A stretch of 64,000 nt of DNA, taken from NCBI RefSeq assembly GCF_016907755.1, contig NZ_JAFBCN010000001.1, positions 2,108,001 to 2,172,000 of the forward strand, in the 5' to 3' direction. Numbering within the stretch: the first letter of the stretch is position 1; every line of letters begins with the position of its first letter. This DNA is from Cellulosimicrobium cellulans (lineage in GTDB: Bacteria > Actinomycetota > Actinomycetes > Actinomycetales > Cellulomonadaceae). Both the position numbers and the translations under genes were made by a program. The notes beneath the pieces are model-generated. The model was not told the DNA's origin and did no database searches. It worked only from the letters and a program-made list of their open reading frames with translations. Shown piece by piece: positions 9,153-17,850 of the stretch.

Positions 9153-9920
9153 TCAGACGGCCTCGAGCAGGCCGGGACCGTCGTTCGTCACGGAGTTGAC
9201 CAGGGTCGAGATCTCGCGCGCGACCATCGGGACGTCGTCGTGCGGGCCGCCGAGCCCCAACAGGTCGGCCGCGCCGCGGGCGTCGACCGCCGGGTCGAGC
9301 CACGCGTCCCACGCGTCGGAGGGCAGGGCGAGCGGCATGCGGTCGTGGATCTCGGCGAGGTAGGGCGCCGCGTCCGTCGTGATGATCGTCGTCGAGACGA
9401 GCCAGCGGTCGGGGTCGTCGTCGGCCTTGGACCGGTCGCGCCAGAACTCGTAGAGCCCGGCGAACGCGGCGCTCTCGCCGTCGCCCGGCGCGATCCAGTA
9501 CGGCTGCTTGGGGGCCTTGCCCTTGCGCGCGGGCGCACCCGCGGACCCTGCCGGCGACGCGGCGTCGGGCAGGACGCGCCACTCGTAGTACCCGTCCGCG
9601 GGGACGAGGCAGCGGCGGACGCCGAACGGCTTGGCGAACGCCGGCTTGTCGAGGATCGACTCCGCGCGCGCGTTGATCATGCGCGCGCCGCCCTTCGGGT
9701 CCTTGGACCACGACGGCACGAGTCCCCAGCGTGCCAGGCGCAGCGACCGGCGGACCTCGCCCGTGTCCTTCGCCGCGCGCTCGACGACGATCCGCACCGG
9801 GTCGGTGGGCGCGAGGTTCCACGACGGCGGCAGCAGCCGCGCGTCGTCGGCGACGTCCGCGATCGCGAACTCGTCCGCCAGGTCCTGCGCGTCCCGGAAG
9901 GAGGCATAGCGTCCGCACAT
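9153..9920 (-). CDS. SRAP family protein (SOS response-associated peptidase, YedK/HMCES-like)
   Basis: A 255-aa protein of the SRAP family, which cross-links to abasic sites in single-stranded DNA through the N-terminal cysteine and shields them. The catalytic Cys2 is set by the start chosen at 9920 (MCGRYAS); a slightly longer frame would bury it. Other family landmarks are WNLAPTDP, RWGLVPSW, INARAES, CLVPADGYYEW (active-site Glu) and EIHDRMP (active-site His). CAGGCT lies 6 nt before the ATG, again suggesting a leaderless transcript. The gene ends only 24 nt from the convergent cyclase gene. Confidence 0.93.
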   Translation of the reverse strand: MCGRYASFRDAQDLADEFAIADVADDARLLPPSWNLAPTDPVRIVVERAAKDTGEVRRSLRLARWGLVPSWSKDPKGGARMINARAESILDKPAFAKPFGVRRCLVPADGYYEWRVLPDAASPAGSAGAPARKGKAPKQPYWIAPGDGESAAFAGLYEFWRDRSKADDDPDRWLVSTTIITTDAAPYLAEIHDRMPLALPSDAWDAWLDPAVDARGAADLLGLGGPHDDVPMVAREISTLVNSVTNDGPGLLEAV

Positions 9921-10061
9921 GCCCCCAGCCTGCCGCACGCCACCCACACGCGGGGAGCTGGAGGGGTGGGGTCCGCGGTGCCGTGGGCGGGCTGCGGCAG
10001 GAGAGGAGACTCACTCCCGCGCGGGCGGGTGCGACTCGATCGAATCGATACGATGGACGCC

Positions 10062-11297
10062 ATGCCCTCTTCCTCGGTCGACCCCGCCGTGCCCCGACCG
10101 AGATCGAACGCCCGCTGGGTGCTGCTCCTCGGCGCGCTCGCCACGCTCCCCGCGCTCACGGTCGACATGTACCTCCCGCTGCTGCCCGAGGTGGGCGCCG
10201 AGCTCGGCGCTCCCGACTCGCTCGCGCAGCTCACGCTGTCCGGGATGCTGCTCGGCGGCGCGGTCGGCCAGCTCGTCATCGGCCCGCTGTCGGACCGCTA
10301 CGGCCGGCGCCTGCCCGTCCTCGTCGGGCTCTCGCTGCACGTCGTCACGTCGCTCCTCTGCGCGCTCGCGCCCAACATCGGCATCCTCATCGGGCTGCGG
10401 GTGCTGCAGGGGTTCTTCAACGCATCCGCCTCCGTCGTCGCGATCGCCGCGATCCGCGACCGCTTCACCGGGTCGGACGCCGCCCGCATCCTGTCGCGCC
10501 TCATGCTCGTCATCGGGCTCGCCCCGCTCCTGGCGCCGTCGATCGGGTCGTTCATCGGGGCCCACGCCTCGTGGCGCGCGGTGTTCTGGGTCCTGGCGCT
10601 CGGCGGCATCGCGCTCGGCGCGATCGTGCTGTTCTGGATGCCGGAGTCCCTGCCCGTCGAGCGCCGGCGCCCCGCCGGTGCGCGCACCGTCCTGCGCGGC
10701 TACGCGAGCCTCCTGCGCGACCGCCACTTCGTCGCCCTCGCCGTCCTGCCCGGCCTCGGGCAGGCCGTCCTCATGAGCTACGTCGTCGGGTCGCCGTTCG
10801 TCCTCCAGGAGGGCTACGGCCTCAGCCACGGGCAGTTCGCGCTCCTCTTCGCCGTCAACGGCATCGGCCTCGTCCTGTCCGCGCAGGCCAACGCCGCGCT
10901 CGTGCGCCGCGTCGCGCCCGTGCGCCTGCTCCGGACCGCGCTCGTCGTGCAGGGCGTGTTCGCCGTCGGGCTGCTGGTCGTCGCCGTGACCGGCGCGGGC
11001 GGGATCGTCGGCATCGTCGCCGCCCTGTTCCTCGTCCTGTCGATGCAGGGCATGATCCCGGCGAACGCCTCCGCGCTCGCCCTCACCCGGCACGGCGAGA
11101 TCGCGGGCACCGCCGCAGCAGTCATCGGGGCGTTCCAGTCCGGCGTCGCCGGGCTCGTGAGCCCGCTCGTCGGCGTGCTCGGGGGCGACGCCGTCGCGAT
11201 GGCCACCGTCATGCTCGGTGCGGTCGTCGCGTCGCTGCTGGTGCTCGCCCTCGCCACGCCCGCGTTCCGTCGCGGCGGCTGGCACACGCCGGTCTGA
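10062..11297 (+). CDS. MFS multidrug exporter, Bcr/CflA (DHA1) type
   Basis: A 411-aa inner-membrane exporter with twelve hydrophobic segments. DHA1 signatures are present: ALTVDMYLPLLPEVGAEL in the first helix region and GPLSDRYGRRLPVL in the loop between helices 2 and 3, the Bcr/CflA pattern. Members of this group expel drugs such as bicyclomycin or chloramphenicol by proton antiport; the substrate here is unknown. ATGs at 10053 and 10062 are in frame; 10062 is preferred because TACGAT (10049-10054) lies 7 nt before it. A short palindromic tract CGATCGAATCGAT precedes the hexamer and could be an operator. Confidence 0.9.
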   Translation: MPSSSVDPAVPRPRSNARWVLLLGALATLPALTVDMYLPLLPEVGAELGAPDSLAQLTLSGMLLGGAVGQLVIGPLSDRYGRRLPVLVGLSLHVVTSLLCALAPNIGILIGLRVLQGFFNASASVVAIAAIRDRFTGSDAARILSRLMLVIGLAPLLAPSIGSFIGAHASWRAVFWVLALGGIALGAIVLFWMPESLPVERRRPAGARTVLRGYASLLRDRHFVALAVLPGLGQAVLMSYVVGSPFVLQEGYGLSHGQFALLFAVNGIGLVLSAQANAALVRRVAPVRLLRTALVVQGVFAVGLLVVAVTGAGGIVGIVAALFLVLSMQGMIPANASALALTRHGEIAGTAAAVIGAFQSGVAGLVSPLVGVLGGDAVAMATVMLGAVVASLLVLALATPAFRRGGWHTPV

Positions 11298-11471
11298 CGG
11301 GCCACGGCGACGGCGCGGCACGCGCTCGTCGACGACTCGTCGGCCGCCGGACGACCCCTCCCGTCGCCGGGCGTGCGCTGCGAGCCTCCGAGGCGGGTCT
11401 TCGCCGCCCTTTCACACGTCCTCCTGCTGGTTCGGCGCACGCATCCACGCCGCACCCTCTACCCTCAGACC

Positions 11472-12824
11472 GTGCCAACGACCGCCCCCGCCTCGTCGTC
11501 CCCGCGCTCGCGGCCCCGCGCGACACCGACGACACACTCTCGCAAGAGTGGCGAGGACAAGCCCTCCGGCGGCCCGCACCACGCGCGTGCGCTGCGCTCG
11601 CACCGCGTCGCACGGGCCGTCGGGCTCGTCCTCACCGGGGCGCTCGTCTTCGTCGCGGTAGGCGCGGGCGCCGTCTATCTCGACCTCAAGTCGAAGATCA
11701 CCGTGAGCGACGTGTCGGGCCTCGTCGTCGGCGGGCCGACGGTCGAGCCGCCGAAGGACCCCTCCGACCCGTTCGCCGGCAAGGCGCTCAACATCCTCGT
11801 CATGGGCACGGACTACCGCGACGCCGAGAACGCCGCGATCGCCGGCGAGGAGGACGGCATGCGGTCGGACACGACGTTCATCGTCCACGTGTCCGGGGAC
11901 CGCACGCGCATGGAGGTCGTCTCCATCCCGCGCGACTCGCTCGTCGACCTGCCTGCGTGCAACCTCCCCGACGGGTCGATGTCGGGCCCGCGGCGCAACA
12001 CGATGTTCAACGAGGCGTTCCAGATCGGCTCGGGCGGCGTCGACGACATGACGTACGCCGCCGCATGCACGATCACCGCGGTGCAGGAGCTCACCGGCGT
12101 CCCGATCACCAACCACGTCGTCGTCAAGATGACCGGGGTCATCGGCGTGGTCGACGCGATCAACGGCGTCACCATGTGCTTTCCGGAGCCCGTCAAGGAG
12201 AGCCCGCGGTACGGCACCCTCGACCTGCCCGCAGGGGAGTACACGCTCAACGGGCACGAGGCGATCAGCTTCCTCCGGGCACGCCACGGCACCGGCATGG
12301 GCCTCGAGATGGGGTCCGACCTCACGCGCATCGCGCGCCAGCAGGCGTTCATCGACTCCGCCGTGCGCGAGCTGCTCTCCCAGAACGTCATCACCAACTC
12401 GCCCCAGCTCTACGGGGTCATCGAGGCCGTCCTCAGCTCGATCAGCGCGGACCCCACGATCGCGGACCCGACGGCGCTCGCGGGCCTCGCGTTCAGCCTC
12501 CGGGCCATCCAGCCCTCCGAGGTCGTCTTCACCCAGGTCCCCGTCGTCGAGGCGGCGAGCGACCGCAACCGCGTCGAGTGGACCTCGGAGGCGGACGCGA
12601 TCTGGCAGCGCCTCGTCGACGACGCACCCCCTCCGGGCCACGAGCCCGTCACCGACCCCCGCGACGACGCGACGGCGCCCGCGGACGGCACGACCGACCC
12701 GGCGACCGGGACGGACCCCGGCACGACCGACCCGGGAGCGGGTACGACCGACCCTGGGACCACCGACCCGGGCATGACCCCCGAGACCCCGGTCCAGGAG
12801 CTGCAGCCCGGCGTCTGCGGCTGA
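11472..12824 (+). CDS. LCP (LytR-CpsA-Psr) family cell-wall glycopolymer ligase
   Basis: A 450-aa type II membrane protein that transfers undecaprenyl-linked wall polymers to peptidoglycan. After a basic cytoplasmic tail, one transmembrane helix (about residues 45-70) precedes the LCP domain, with GTDYRD (about 111), the conserved arginine in VSIPRDSLVDLP (about 150) and FLRARHG (about 267). The C-terminal 60 residues are a low-complexity tail of TTDPG/TDPGT repeats ending in VCG, probably a wall-spanning or flexible region. The GTG at 11472 follows TACCCT (11460-11465) by 6 nt; the upstream in-frame extension is therefore rejected. Confidence 0.9.
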   Translation: MPTTAPASSSPRSRPRATPTTHSRKSGEDKPSGGPHHARALRSHRVARAVGLVLTGALVFVAVGAGAVYLDLKSKITVSDVSGLVVGGPTVEPPKDPSDPFAGKALNILVMGTDYRDAENAAIAGEEDGMRSDTTFIVHVSGDRTRMEVVSIPRDSLVDLPACNLPDGSMSGPRRNTMFNEAFQIGSGGVDDMTYAAACTITAVQELTGVPITNHVVVKMTGVIGVVDAINGVTMCFPEPVKESPRYGTLDLPAGEYTLNGHEAISFLRARHGTGMGLEMGSDLTRIARQQAFIDSAVRELLSQNVITNSPQLYGVIEAVLSSISADPTIADPTALAGLAFSLRAIQPSEVVFTQVPVVEAASDRNRVEWTSEADAIWQRLVDDAPPPGHEPVTDPRDDATAPADGTTDPATGTDPGTTDPGAGTTDPGTTDPGMTPETPVQELQPGVCG

Positions 12825-12952
12825 GCCGGCCCGTGGCCGTGCCGACCACCGTTCGGAGACTCGGGCGGTCGTCGCGTGCTCGGTATTTCGTGGCGCCCGT
12901 GTTTCAGGGGAGACGCCGATGCGTCGTGGTGCGATGAATTCTCTGGGCAGGG

Positions 12953-12981
12953 TTGACCAGTAATCAGAGTGCCGTTAACCT
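12953..12981 (+). promoter_or_regulatory. promoter of the RiPP cluster
   Basis: TTGACC (12953-12958), a 17-nt spacer and TAACCT (12976-12981) form a good sigma70-type promoter, one of the few in the window with a recognisable -35 box. Predicted transcription start is near 12988, giving a leader of about 100 nt before the precursor gene. The surrounding 200 nt are noticeably less GC-rich than the flanks. Confidence 0.6.
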
Positions 12982-13088
12982 CTGTTCCGCAGGGCCGCTT
13001 CCATAATCCCGGAGTGAGTCGAGGGCCTCGAATGCTCTCGGTCGTACGGCGCTGTCGTCATATTCGCACGCTCGAAGGTGAGATCTCC

Positions 13089-13247
13089 ATGACTGTGACA
13101 ATGCCTGAACTCGTCGGCGCTTCTGCGGAGACGTGGGACGACGCCATCGACGCTCTGCTCGATGGCGTGCTCGACTCGGAGCTCGAGATCACGTCGTGCG
13201 GCGGCGCCATCACGGTGAGCACCTGGAAGACCTGCCGAACCGTGTGA
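13089..13247 (+). CDS. RiPP (lanthipeptide-like) precursor peptide
   Basis: A 52-aa peptide. The N-terminal 33 residues resemble a leader: acidic, helical, with DDAIDALLDGVLDSELE. The last 19 residues are ITSCGGAITV followed by STWKTCRTV, holding two cysteines (37, 49) and seven Ser/Thr (35, 36, 42, 44, 45, 48, 51), the composition of a lanthipeptide core. The ATG at 13089 has a GAAGGTGAG ribosome site 8 nt upstream. Base composition and third positions are far less GC-biased than in flanking genes, suggesting transfer. The lanB-type gene follows after 402 nt. The leader/core boundary is inferred; cleavage after Glu33 or nearby is plausible. No known lanthipeptide was recognised in the core. 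Confidence 0.75.
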   Translation: MTVTMPELVGASAETWDDAIDALLDGVLDSELEITSCGGAITVSTWKTCRTV

Positions 13248-13257
13248 TCCAGCAGTT

Positions 13258-13345
13258 CCCAGGATGCGGCCGTGCTGAGGGATCCTGGTGGGCGTGACCA
13301 CGCCGGAGACGCGCGACCCGGCGAGCCGGCGTGCTGCAGGATCCC
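13258..13345 (+). promoter_or_regulatory. overlapping alternative hairpins between precursor and lanB
   Basis: The segment ATCCTGG (13282-13288) can pair with CCAGGAT (13259-13265), seven base pairs. An overlapping segment GGGATCCTG (13279-13287) can instead pair with CAGGATCCC (13337-13345), nine base pairs. The two folds exclude each other. A partial terminator here would let precursor transcript exceed enzyme transcript, as in many lan operons. The rest of the 402-nt gap (13248-13649) holds no convincing gene. Confidence 0.4.
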
Positions 13346-13649
13346 GTGCTGCGGGCCGTGGTGCGTGCGCGAGAGGTCGCGTCGCCCCGGGGTCAGGAAT
13401 CATTGCAGCCCGAACGCAGGGTATTCGTGGTCGAGTAGAGCTCTCGGGGTCCCGTCGGTAGAGCCGACCGGTGTGTTTCGGCCTGTGGAAGCGGAGTCGC
13501 TCATCGCGGGCGCTCACTTCCACGGGTCGGACCACACATTCCTGAAATCCCCTCCGGTTATTGTTTCGTCCGCGAGGTGAACACAGGGTTTACGGATCCG
13601 GTGAAGATCGCCGCCATGAGCGAGATGAGGGTTGTTGGCCTTGTGCGAC

Positions 13650-16571
13650 ATGCGGACGGACAGGTCGTACGAGAACCTTCAAGCACCGTCTCCCACCGTC
13701 GCGGTGCGGTGCGCGACGCTTCCGGTCACCCGCTACCCGGTCGGGTCGGAGAACCTGTCCCCCCTCGAGCACCTCCGGCTCCTGTGGAGCTCGAGTCCCC
13801 TGCGGGAGTCCGTCGCCGTGTCGAGCCCGGACCTCGCGACGCGCATCGAGGACGTCCTCTCCGGTCGCAGTGAGCCGAGCGAGCGTCGACTCGAGCGGCT
13901 CCGGGCGGGGCTGCTCCGGTTCGCGTTGCGCGCCGTGACGCGGGCGACCCCCTTCGGGACCTTTGCCGGCGTGGCCGACACGGACCGCAGTGCTGGACCG
14001 CTGCGGCTCGGGAGCGGCCATCGTCGCCACGTGCGGGTCGACCCGGCCGTGGCGCATGACCTGGCTCAGGGCGAGGACGTGCCGCTCGTGCCGCACCCGG
14101 GGCTGGTGGTCCGGGGAGACCGCCTCGTCGTGCCTGTGCGGTGGGGGCGGCGGTCGGGACGGGCCACGGCGTCGTCGGTCCGGACCAGCGCGCTGGTCAC
14201 GCAGGTGATGGAGCTGTGCCGGGACGGTCTGACCCGGTCCGAGCTGGTCGCGCGAGTCGTCGAGAGCGGCGTGCCGGAAGCGGCCGCGGGCCGGCTCGTG
14301 GCACGCCTGGTGGACTTCGAGGTGCTCGTGCCCTCGGCCGGCCGTTCGATGTTCGAGGGACTGCGCCAGCCCGGTGTCCCCGACGACGTCGTGCGAGCGC
14401 TGGAGGGGTACGCGACCGCCCCCTGGGGCGACGGTGCCGCCGAGCTCGCCGAGGCCCAGGCGGCGCTCCGCGCGGCGCACGGTGCTGCAGGGACGTCGAC
14501 GGGTTCGCCTCATCGTGGCGCGTTCGTGCACGTCGACACCTACCTCGACGTGCGGGGAGCCGTGCCGGAGGACCTCGTGAAGGCCGCTGCGGCCGTGGCC
14601 CCCGTGCTCGCGCGAGTCTCTCCCGTCCCGGCTCCTCGCCCGGGGGTCGTACGTTGGGCAGAGAGGTTCCGCGAGCGGTACGGGTCGGCACTGGTGCCGG
14701 TCCTCCGTGCCGCCGATCCTGAGCGAGGACTCGGCCTCCCGGAGAAGTGGGACGAACCAGATCCCAGCGACGAGGCTGACCCCGAACGCAGGCGGCTCCT
14801 GTCGGTGCGGGCGTCGCTGCTCGACCGGGCACGACGCACGGGAACCGGGAGCGTCACCCTGCTCGACGAGGATCTCCGGTCGTTGCCGCACAACGGTGGC
14901 TGGCCGTCGTCGTACGACCTCTTCGTCGGGCTCTCGCAGCGCGACGGACGAACGGTCCTGACGGTCACGCCGGTCGGCGCGCGTTCGCCCGGGGGTCGGG
15001 GCATCGGAAGGTTCACCCTGGGGAACGCCGATCTCGCGGAACGTGCGCGCACGTGGGCCGGATACGACAGGGCGGTCCACGCGGAGGCCGTCGTGGCCGA
15101 GCTCGACTGTGGCACCGACGACGGCGCCCTCAACGTCGTCGGCATGACGGTCGCGCTCCACGCCGCGACGCTCGCGCTGACGGGTTCCGCCGGCTCCCGT
15201 GAGGACGACCGGAGGATCCGCCTGGACGAGCTGTTCCTCGGGACCGTGGACGAAGGATCGCTCGGGCTCTTCCTGGGTGACGGAACACCCGTGGAGCTTC
15301 GACAGCTGACGATGCTCAACACCGACCAGTATGCAGAGATCGTGCGGTTGCTCCTCGAAGTCGGGCAGAGCGGCGGGGTCGCGCCGCGCTGGTCCTGGGG
15401 TCCGGTCGGAGGGCTCGTGGACTACGTCCCGGAGGTGGTCTACCGGGGCGTGGTCCTCTCGGAGCAGGCGTGGCGCTGGACGGGCGGCAGGGGCTCGCGG
15501 GACGCGGTGAGCGGCTGGCTCCGCGAGGCAGGGTTGCCGCGCTACGTCACCGTCGGTGACGGTGACAACCGGTTGCACCTCGATACCGAGGACCCGGTGC
15601 ACGTGGACCTGCTCGCCGGCGAGCTGGGTGAACGCCCGGCGTGGGTCCATGAGGCCCCGCCCCCCGAGCGACTGGGAACGATCCCGGGGCCCGACGGCGA
15701 CCACGCGGCCGAGCTCGTCGTCACGCTCCCCACGCCGGACGAGCACCGGGCGCGAGCGCGTCGCTGGTCGCCGCGCTCCGTCGTGCGCGAGGCGGACGAC
15801 GAGGCGCGACGCCTCGACATCGGGAAGGGCTGGACCTATCTGACCTTGAAGGCGCGGCGAGACCGGTTCGACGGGCTGGTGAGGACGCTGGCGGCCGCTG
15901 CCGGCGCACGGCCGTGGTACTTCGTGCGATACGACGAGCAGGGGCACGGGCAGCTCCGGCTGCGAGTCAACGCGGATCTCGCCGCGCTCGGTGACCTCTT
16001 CGACGTGGTGGCGCGCCTCCGCGCCGACGGCACGGTCGGCGAGGTGGCGGTCCGGACGTTCGAGCTCGAGCTCGAACGCTACGGCGGCGCCGTGTCGTTT
16101 GGCATCTGGCAGGACGCGTTCTGCGTCGAGTCCCAGGCGCTCGTCGCCGGCGCTGCACTGCGCGTGCGGAGCAGCGACGACGAGCCCGACTACGCCTTCG
16201 CGGCGGGGCTGGTGGAGGCGTGGCTCTCGGTGGCGGCGCCCGACCCGGAGACGGCGGACCGGGTGCTGGAGCTGGTCGACGAAGGGTACGCCGCCGAGCT
16301 CGGCCCGGACGTCCACGTGCTGCGTGCGACGGCGCGCCAGCACGAGGCGCGCGCGTCGGACGCGGCCGCGGCGCTCGGGGAGGCGCTGCGCGAGCACTGG
16401 ACGGCGCCCTCCGCCGTCGACGCGGTACGTGACGCCACAGTGGTGCAGTCCGCCCTGCACCTCTTCTGCAACCGTCTGGGGCTCGATCGTCGCGAGGAGT
16501 TCGTGGTGTTGCGCATCGCCGACAGGGCGCGCCGCAAGGAGCGAGCACGAGCCGGGTCACGCGCCGGCTAG
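13650..16571 (+). CDS. LanB-type lantibiotic dehydratase (glutamylation plus elimination domains)
   Basis: A 973-aa protein that should dehydrate Ser/Thr of the precursor core using glutamyl-tRNA. The N-terminal glutamylation domain shows TRATPFGTFAGVADTD (about residues 95-110). The C-terminal SpaB-type elimination domain starts near 725 (WTYLTLKARRD) and keeps YFVRYDEQGHGQLRLRV (about 755-772), FELELERYGG (about 804-813) and HLFCNRLG (about 936-943), positions matching the catalytic arginines and histidine of NisB. Length equals full-size LanB, not the shorter peptide aminoacyl-tRNA ligases. ATG 13650 is used; TTG codons at 13632 and 13641 are alternatives, the latter better spaced from GAGG at 13627-13630. 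No LanC gene follows. Confidence 0.9.
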   Translation: MRTDRSYENLQAPSPTVAVRCATLPVTRYPVGSENLSPLEHLRLLWSSSPLRESVAVSSPDLATRIEDVLSGRSEPSERRLERLRAGLLRFALRAVTRATPFGTFAGVADTDRSAGPLRLGSGHRRHVRVDPAVAHDLAQGEDVPLVPHPGLVVRGDRLVVPVRWGRRSGRATASSVRTSALVTQVMELCRDGLTRSELVARVVESGVPEAAAGRLVARLVDFEVLVPSAGRSMFEGLRQPGVPDDVVRALEGYATAPWGDGAAELAEAQAALRAAHGAAGTSTGSPHRGAFVHVDTYLDVRGAVPEDLVKAAAAVAPVLARVSPVPAPRPGVVRWAERFRERYGSALVPVLRAADPERGLGLPEKWDEPDPSDEADPERRRLLSVRASLLDRARRTGTGSVTLLDEDLRSLPHNGGWPSSYDLFVGLSQRDGRTVLTVTPVGARSPGGRGIGRFTLGNADLAERARTWAGYDRAVHAEAVVAELDCGTDDGALNVVGMTVALHAATLALTGSAGSREDDRRIRLDELFLGTVDEGSLGLFLGDGTPVELRQLTMLNTDQYAEIVRLLLEVGQSGGVAPRWSWGPVGGLVDYVPEVVYRGVVLSEQAWRWTGGRGSRDAVSGWLREAGLPRYVTVGDGDNRLHLDTEDPVHVDLLAGELGERPAWVHEAPPPERLGTIPGPDGDHAAELVVTLPTPDEHRARARRWSPRSVVREADDEARRLDIGKGWTYLTLKARRDRFDGLVRTLAAAAGARPWYFVRYDEQGHGQLRLRVNADLAALGDLFDVVARLRADGTVGEVAVRTFELELERYGGAVSFGIWQDAFCVESQALVAGAALRVRSSDDEPDYAFAAGLVEAWLSVAAPDPETADRVLELVDEGYAAELGPDVHVLRATARQHEARASDAAAALGEALREHWTAPSAVDAVRDATVVQSALHLFCNRLGLDRREEFVVLRIADRARRKERARAGSRAG

Positions 16572-16641
16572 CCCGGACCGTCCCGTCGGTCGTCCCTCGC
16601 CGGGGCGGCGGTGCGAGGAGTCAGGAGCACCACCAGCGGGA

Positions 16642-16729
16642 GGGCGAGGGCCACAGCCGACTGTCAGGAGCAGCCGGTCGCCGCCGCCCTCGCCCCATGG
16701 GTACCGCCGCCCGACACGTGGGGCGAGGG
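16642..16729 (+). promoter_or_regulatory. mutually exclusive hairpins upstream of the glycosyltransferase gene
   Basis: Within the 208-nt gap after lanB, CCCTCGCCCC (16687-16696) can pair upstream with GGGCGAGGG (16642-16650) or downstream with GGGGCGAGGG (16720-16729). The arrangement resembles an attenuator or antiterminator switch. The Shine-Dalgarno of the next gene (16761-16773) lies 30 nt beyond. Confidence 0.4.
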
Positions 16730-16779
16730 GTGAGAGAGGACGCCGTCAGGCGTCGTGGACCGAGGAGAGGGGAGTTCAC

Positions 16780-17850
16780 GTGGAGGGCCTCAGCATGACG
16801 TTCCTCTCCCGCGGGCACGGCTTCGGTCATGCCGCGCGCGACGAGCGGATCATCGAGGAGCTGTACGCGCTCGAGCCGGGACTGCGGCTCACGCTGGCCA
16901 GCTCGGGCAGCGGGGCGACGTTCTTCGCCCAGCGCGGCCGGGACTTCGTCGACCTCGGGTTCCCGGACTCGGAGGACCACGGCACGGACGCGGTCTGGGC
17001 GGTGTGGCGGCTCCTGCACGAAGCGCGGGACACGGACGTCGTCGTCTCGGACGAGTTCTTCCACGCCGCTCCGTTCGCGCGGCGCGTCCTGGGCCGACCC
17101 GTCGTCGTGCTCACGGACTGGTTCGGTGCGGAGTTCGGGGCGCCGGACGCGGACGAGCCGCTGCGGGACGCGTCCGAGGTGATCGTGACCGACTTCCCCG
17201 AGGTGCACCCGGTTCTTCCGTACCTCGACGTGCCGGTCACGGTCTCCGGACCGATCGTGCGGCGGTTCGGCTCCACCGGCCGCGACCTGCCCGGACTGGG
17301 CGGTCGGCCCGGACTGCTGGGCGTGGTCAGCATGGGCGGTCGCCCCGACCGCCGGCGTGGTCTGGAGATGCTGCGCGCCGTGCTGCGGGCCTGGGGCCGG
17401 CGCCCGCGTGACGGGCGCCTGGTGATCCTCTGCGACCCGCCGGTCCGTGCGGTCGTCGAGGACCCGAGCGTCGTGTGGGTCGGCCGGGTGCATGACCCCG
17501 AGGCGTACTACGCGGCCGCGGACTTCGTCGTCTGCGACGGCACGGGCTTCACGGTCTGCGACCTCGCGCACAACGACGTGCCGTCCGTGGCGCTCCTGCC
17601 GGTGGGTCTCGACGGGAACGAGCGGACGCAGGTGTCCGCACGGCTGCGGGCCGTCAGCGCCCTCGGCCCGGTCGGGGTGGTCGACGCGCGTGAGCCGGAG
17701 CGGTTCTGGGGGGTGCTGGAAAGGGTCCTCGACCGCCCGCGCACGGCGGAGGCCGAACTGGCCGGTGCGGCGTGGGGTCAGGCGCGTGCGGTGGCCACCC
17801 GGATCCTGGCGCACGCGCGTCCGTCGGCGGTCGTCGGCGGTGTGCGGTGA
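16780..17850 (+). CDS. GT-B-fold glycosyltransferase-like protein (MurG/GT28-like)
   Basis: A 356-aa soluble protein. The N-terminus FLSRGHGFGHAARDERI (about residues 7-23) is the glycine/histidine loop of GT-B enzymes of the MurG/GT28 type. The C-terminal half has DGTGFTVCDLAHNDVPSVALL (about 252-272) and PVGLDGNERTQ, fitting the nucleotide-sugar binding lobe. Likely role is to glycosylate the RiPP product or an intermediate; donor and acceptor are unknown. The GTG at 16780 has GAGGAGAGGGGA 7 nt upstream and is preferred over ATG 16795. Its stop overlaps the exporter start by four bases. Confidence 0.8.
   Translation: MEGLSMTFLSRGHGFGHAARDERIIEELYALEPGLRLTLASSGSGATFFAQRGRDFVDLGFPDSEDHGTDAVWAVWRLLHEARDTDVVVSDEFFHAAPFARRVLGRPVVVLTDWFGAEFGAPDADEPLRDASEVIVTDFPEVHPVLPYLDVPVTVSGPIVRRFGSTGRDLPGLGGRPGLLGVVSMGGRPDRRRGLEMLRAVLRAWGRRPRDGRLVILCDPPVRAVVEDPSVVWVGRVHDPEAYYAAADFVVCDGTGFTVCDLAHNDVPSVALLPVGLDGNERTQVSARLRAVSALGPVGVVDAREPERFWGVLERVLDRPRTAEAELAGAAWGQARAVATRILAHARPSAVVGGVR

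Noticed and set aside
13272-13580. 102-codon frame with a cysteine-rich ACCRIPCCGPWC stretch between precursor and lanB
   Set aside because: Weak ribosome site, cysteines not near the C-terminus, and third-position GC far below real genes. It overlaps the competing hairpins. Not called, though a second precursor cannot be fully excluded.
13577-13873. 98-codon frame starting just upstream of lanB
   Set aside because: Out-of-frame shadow over the start of the dehydratase.
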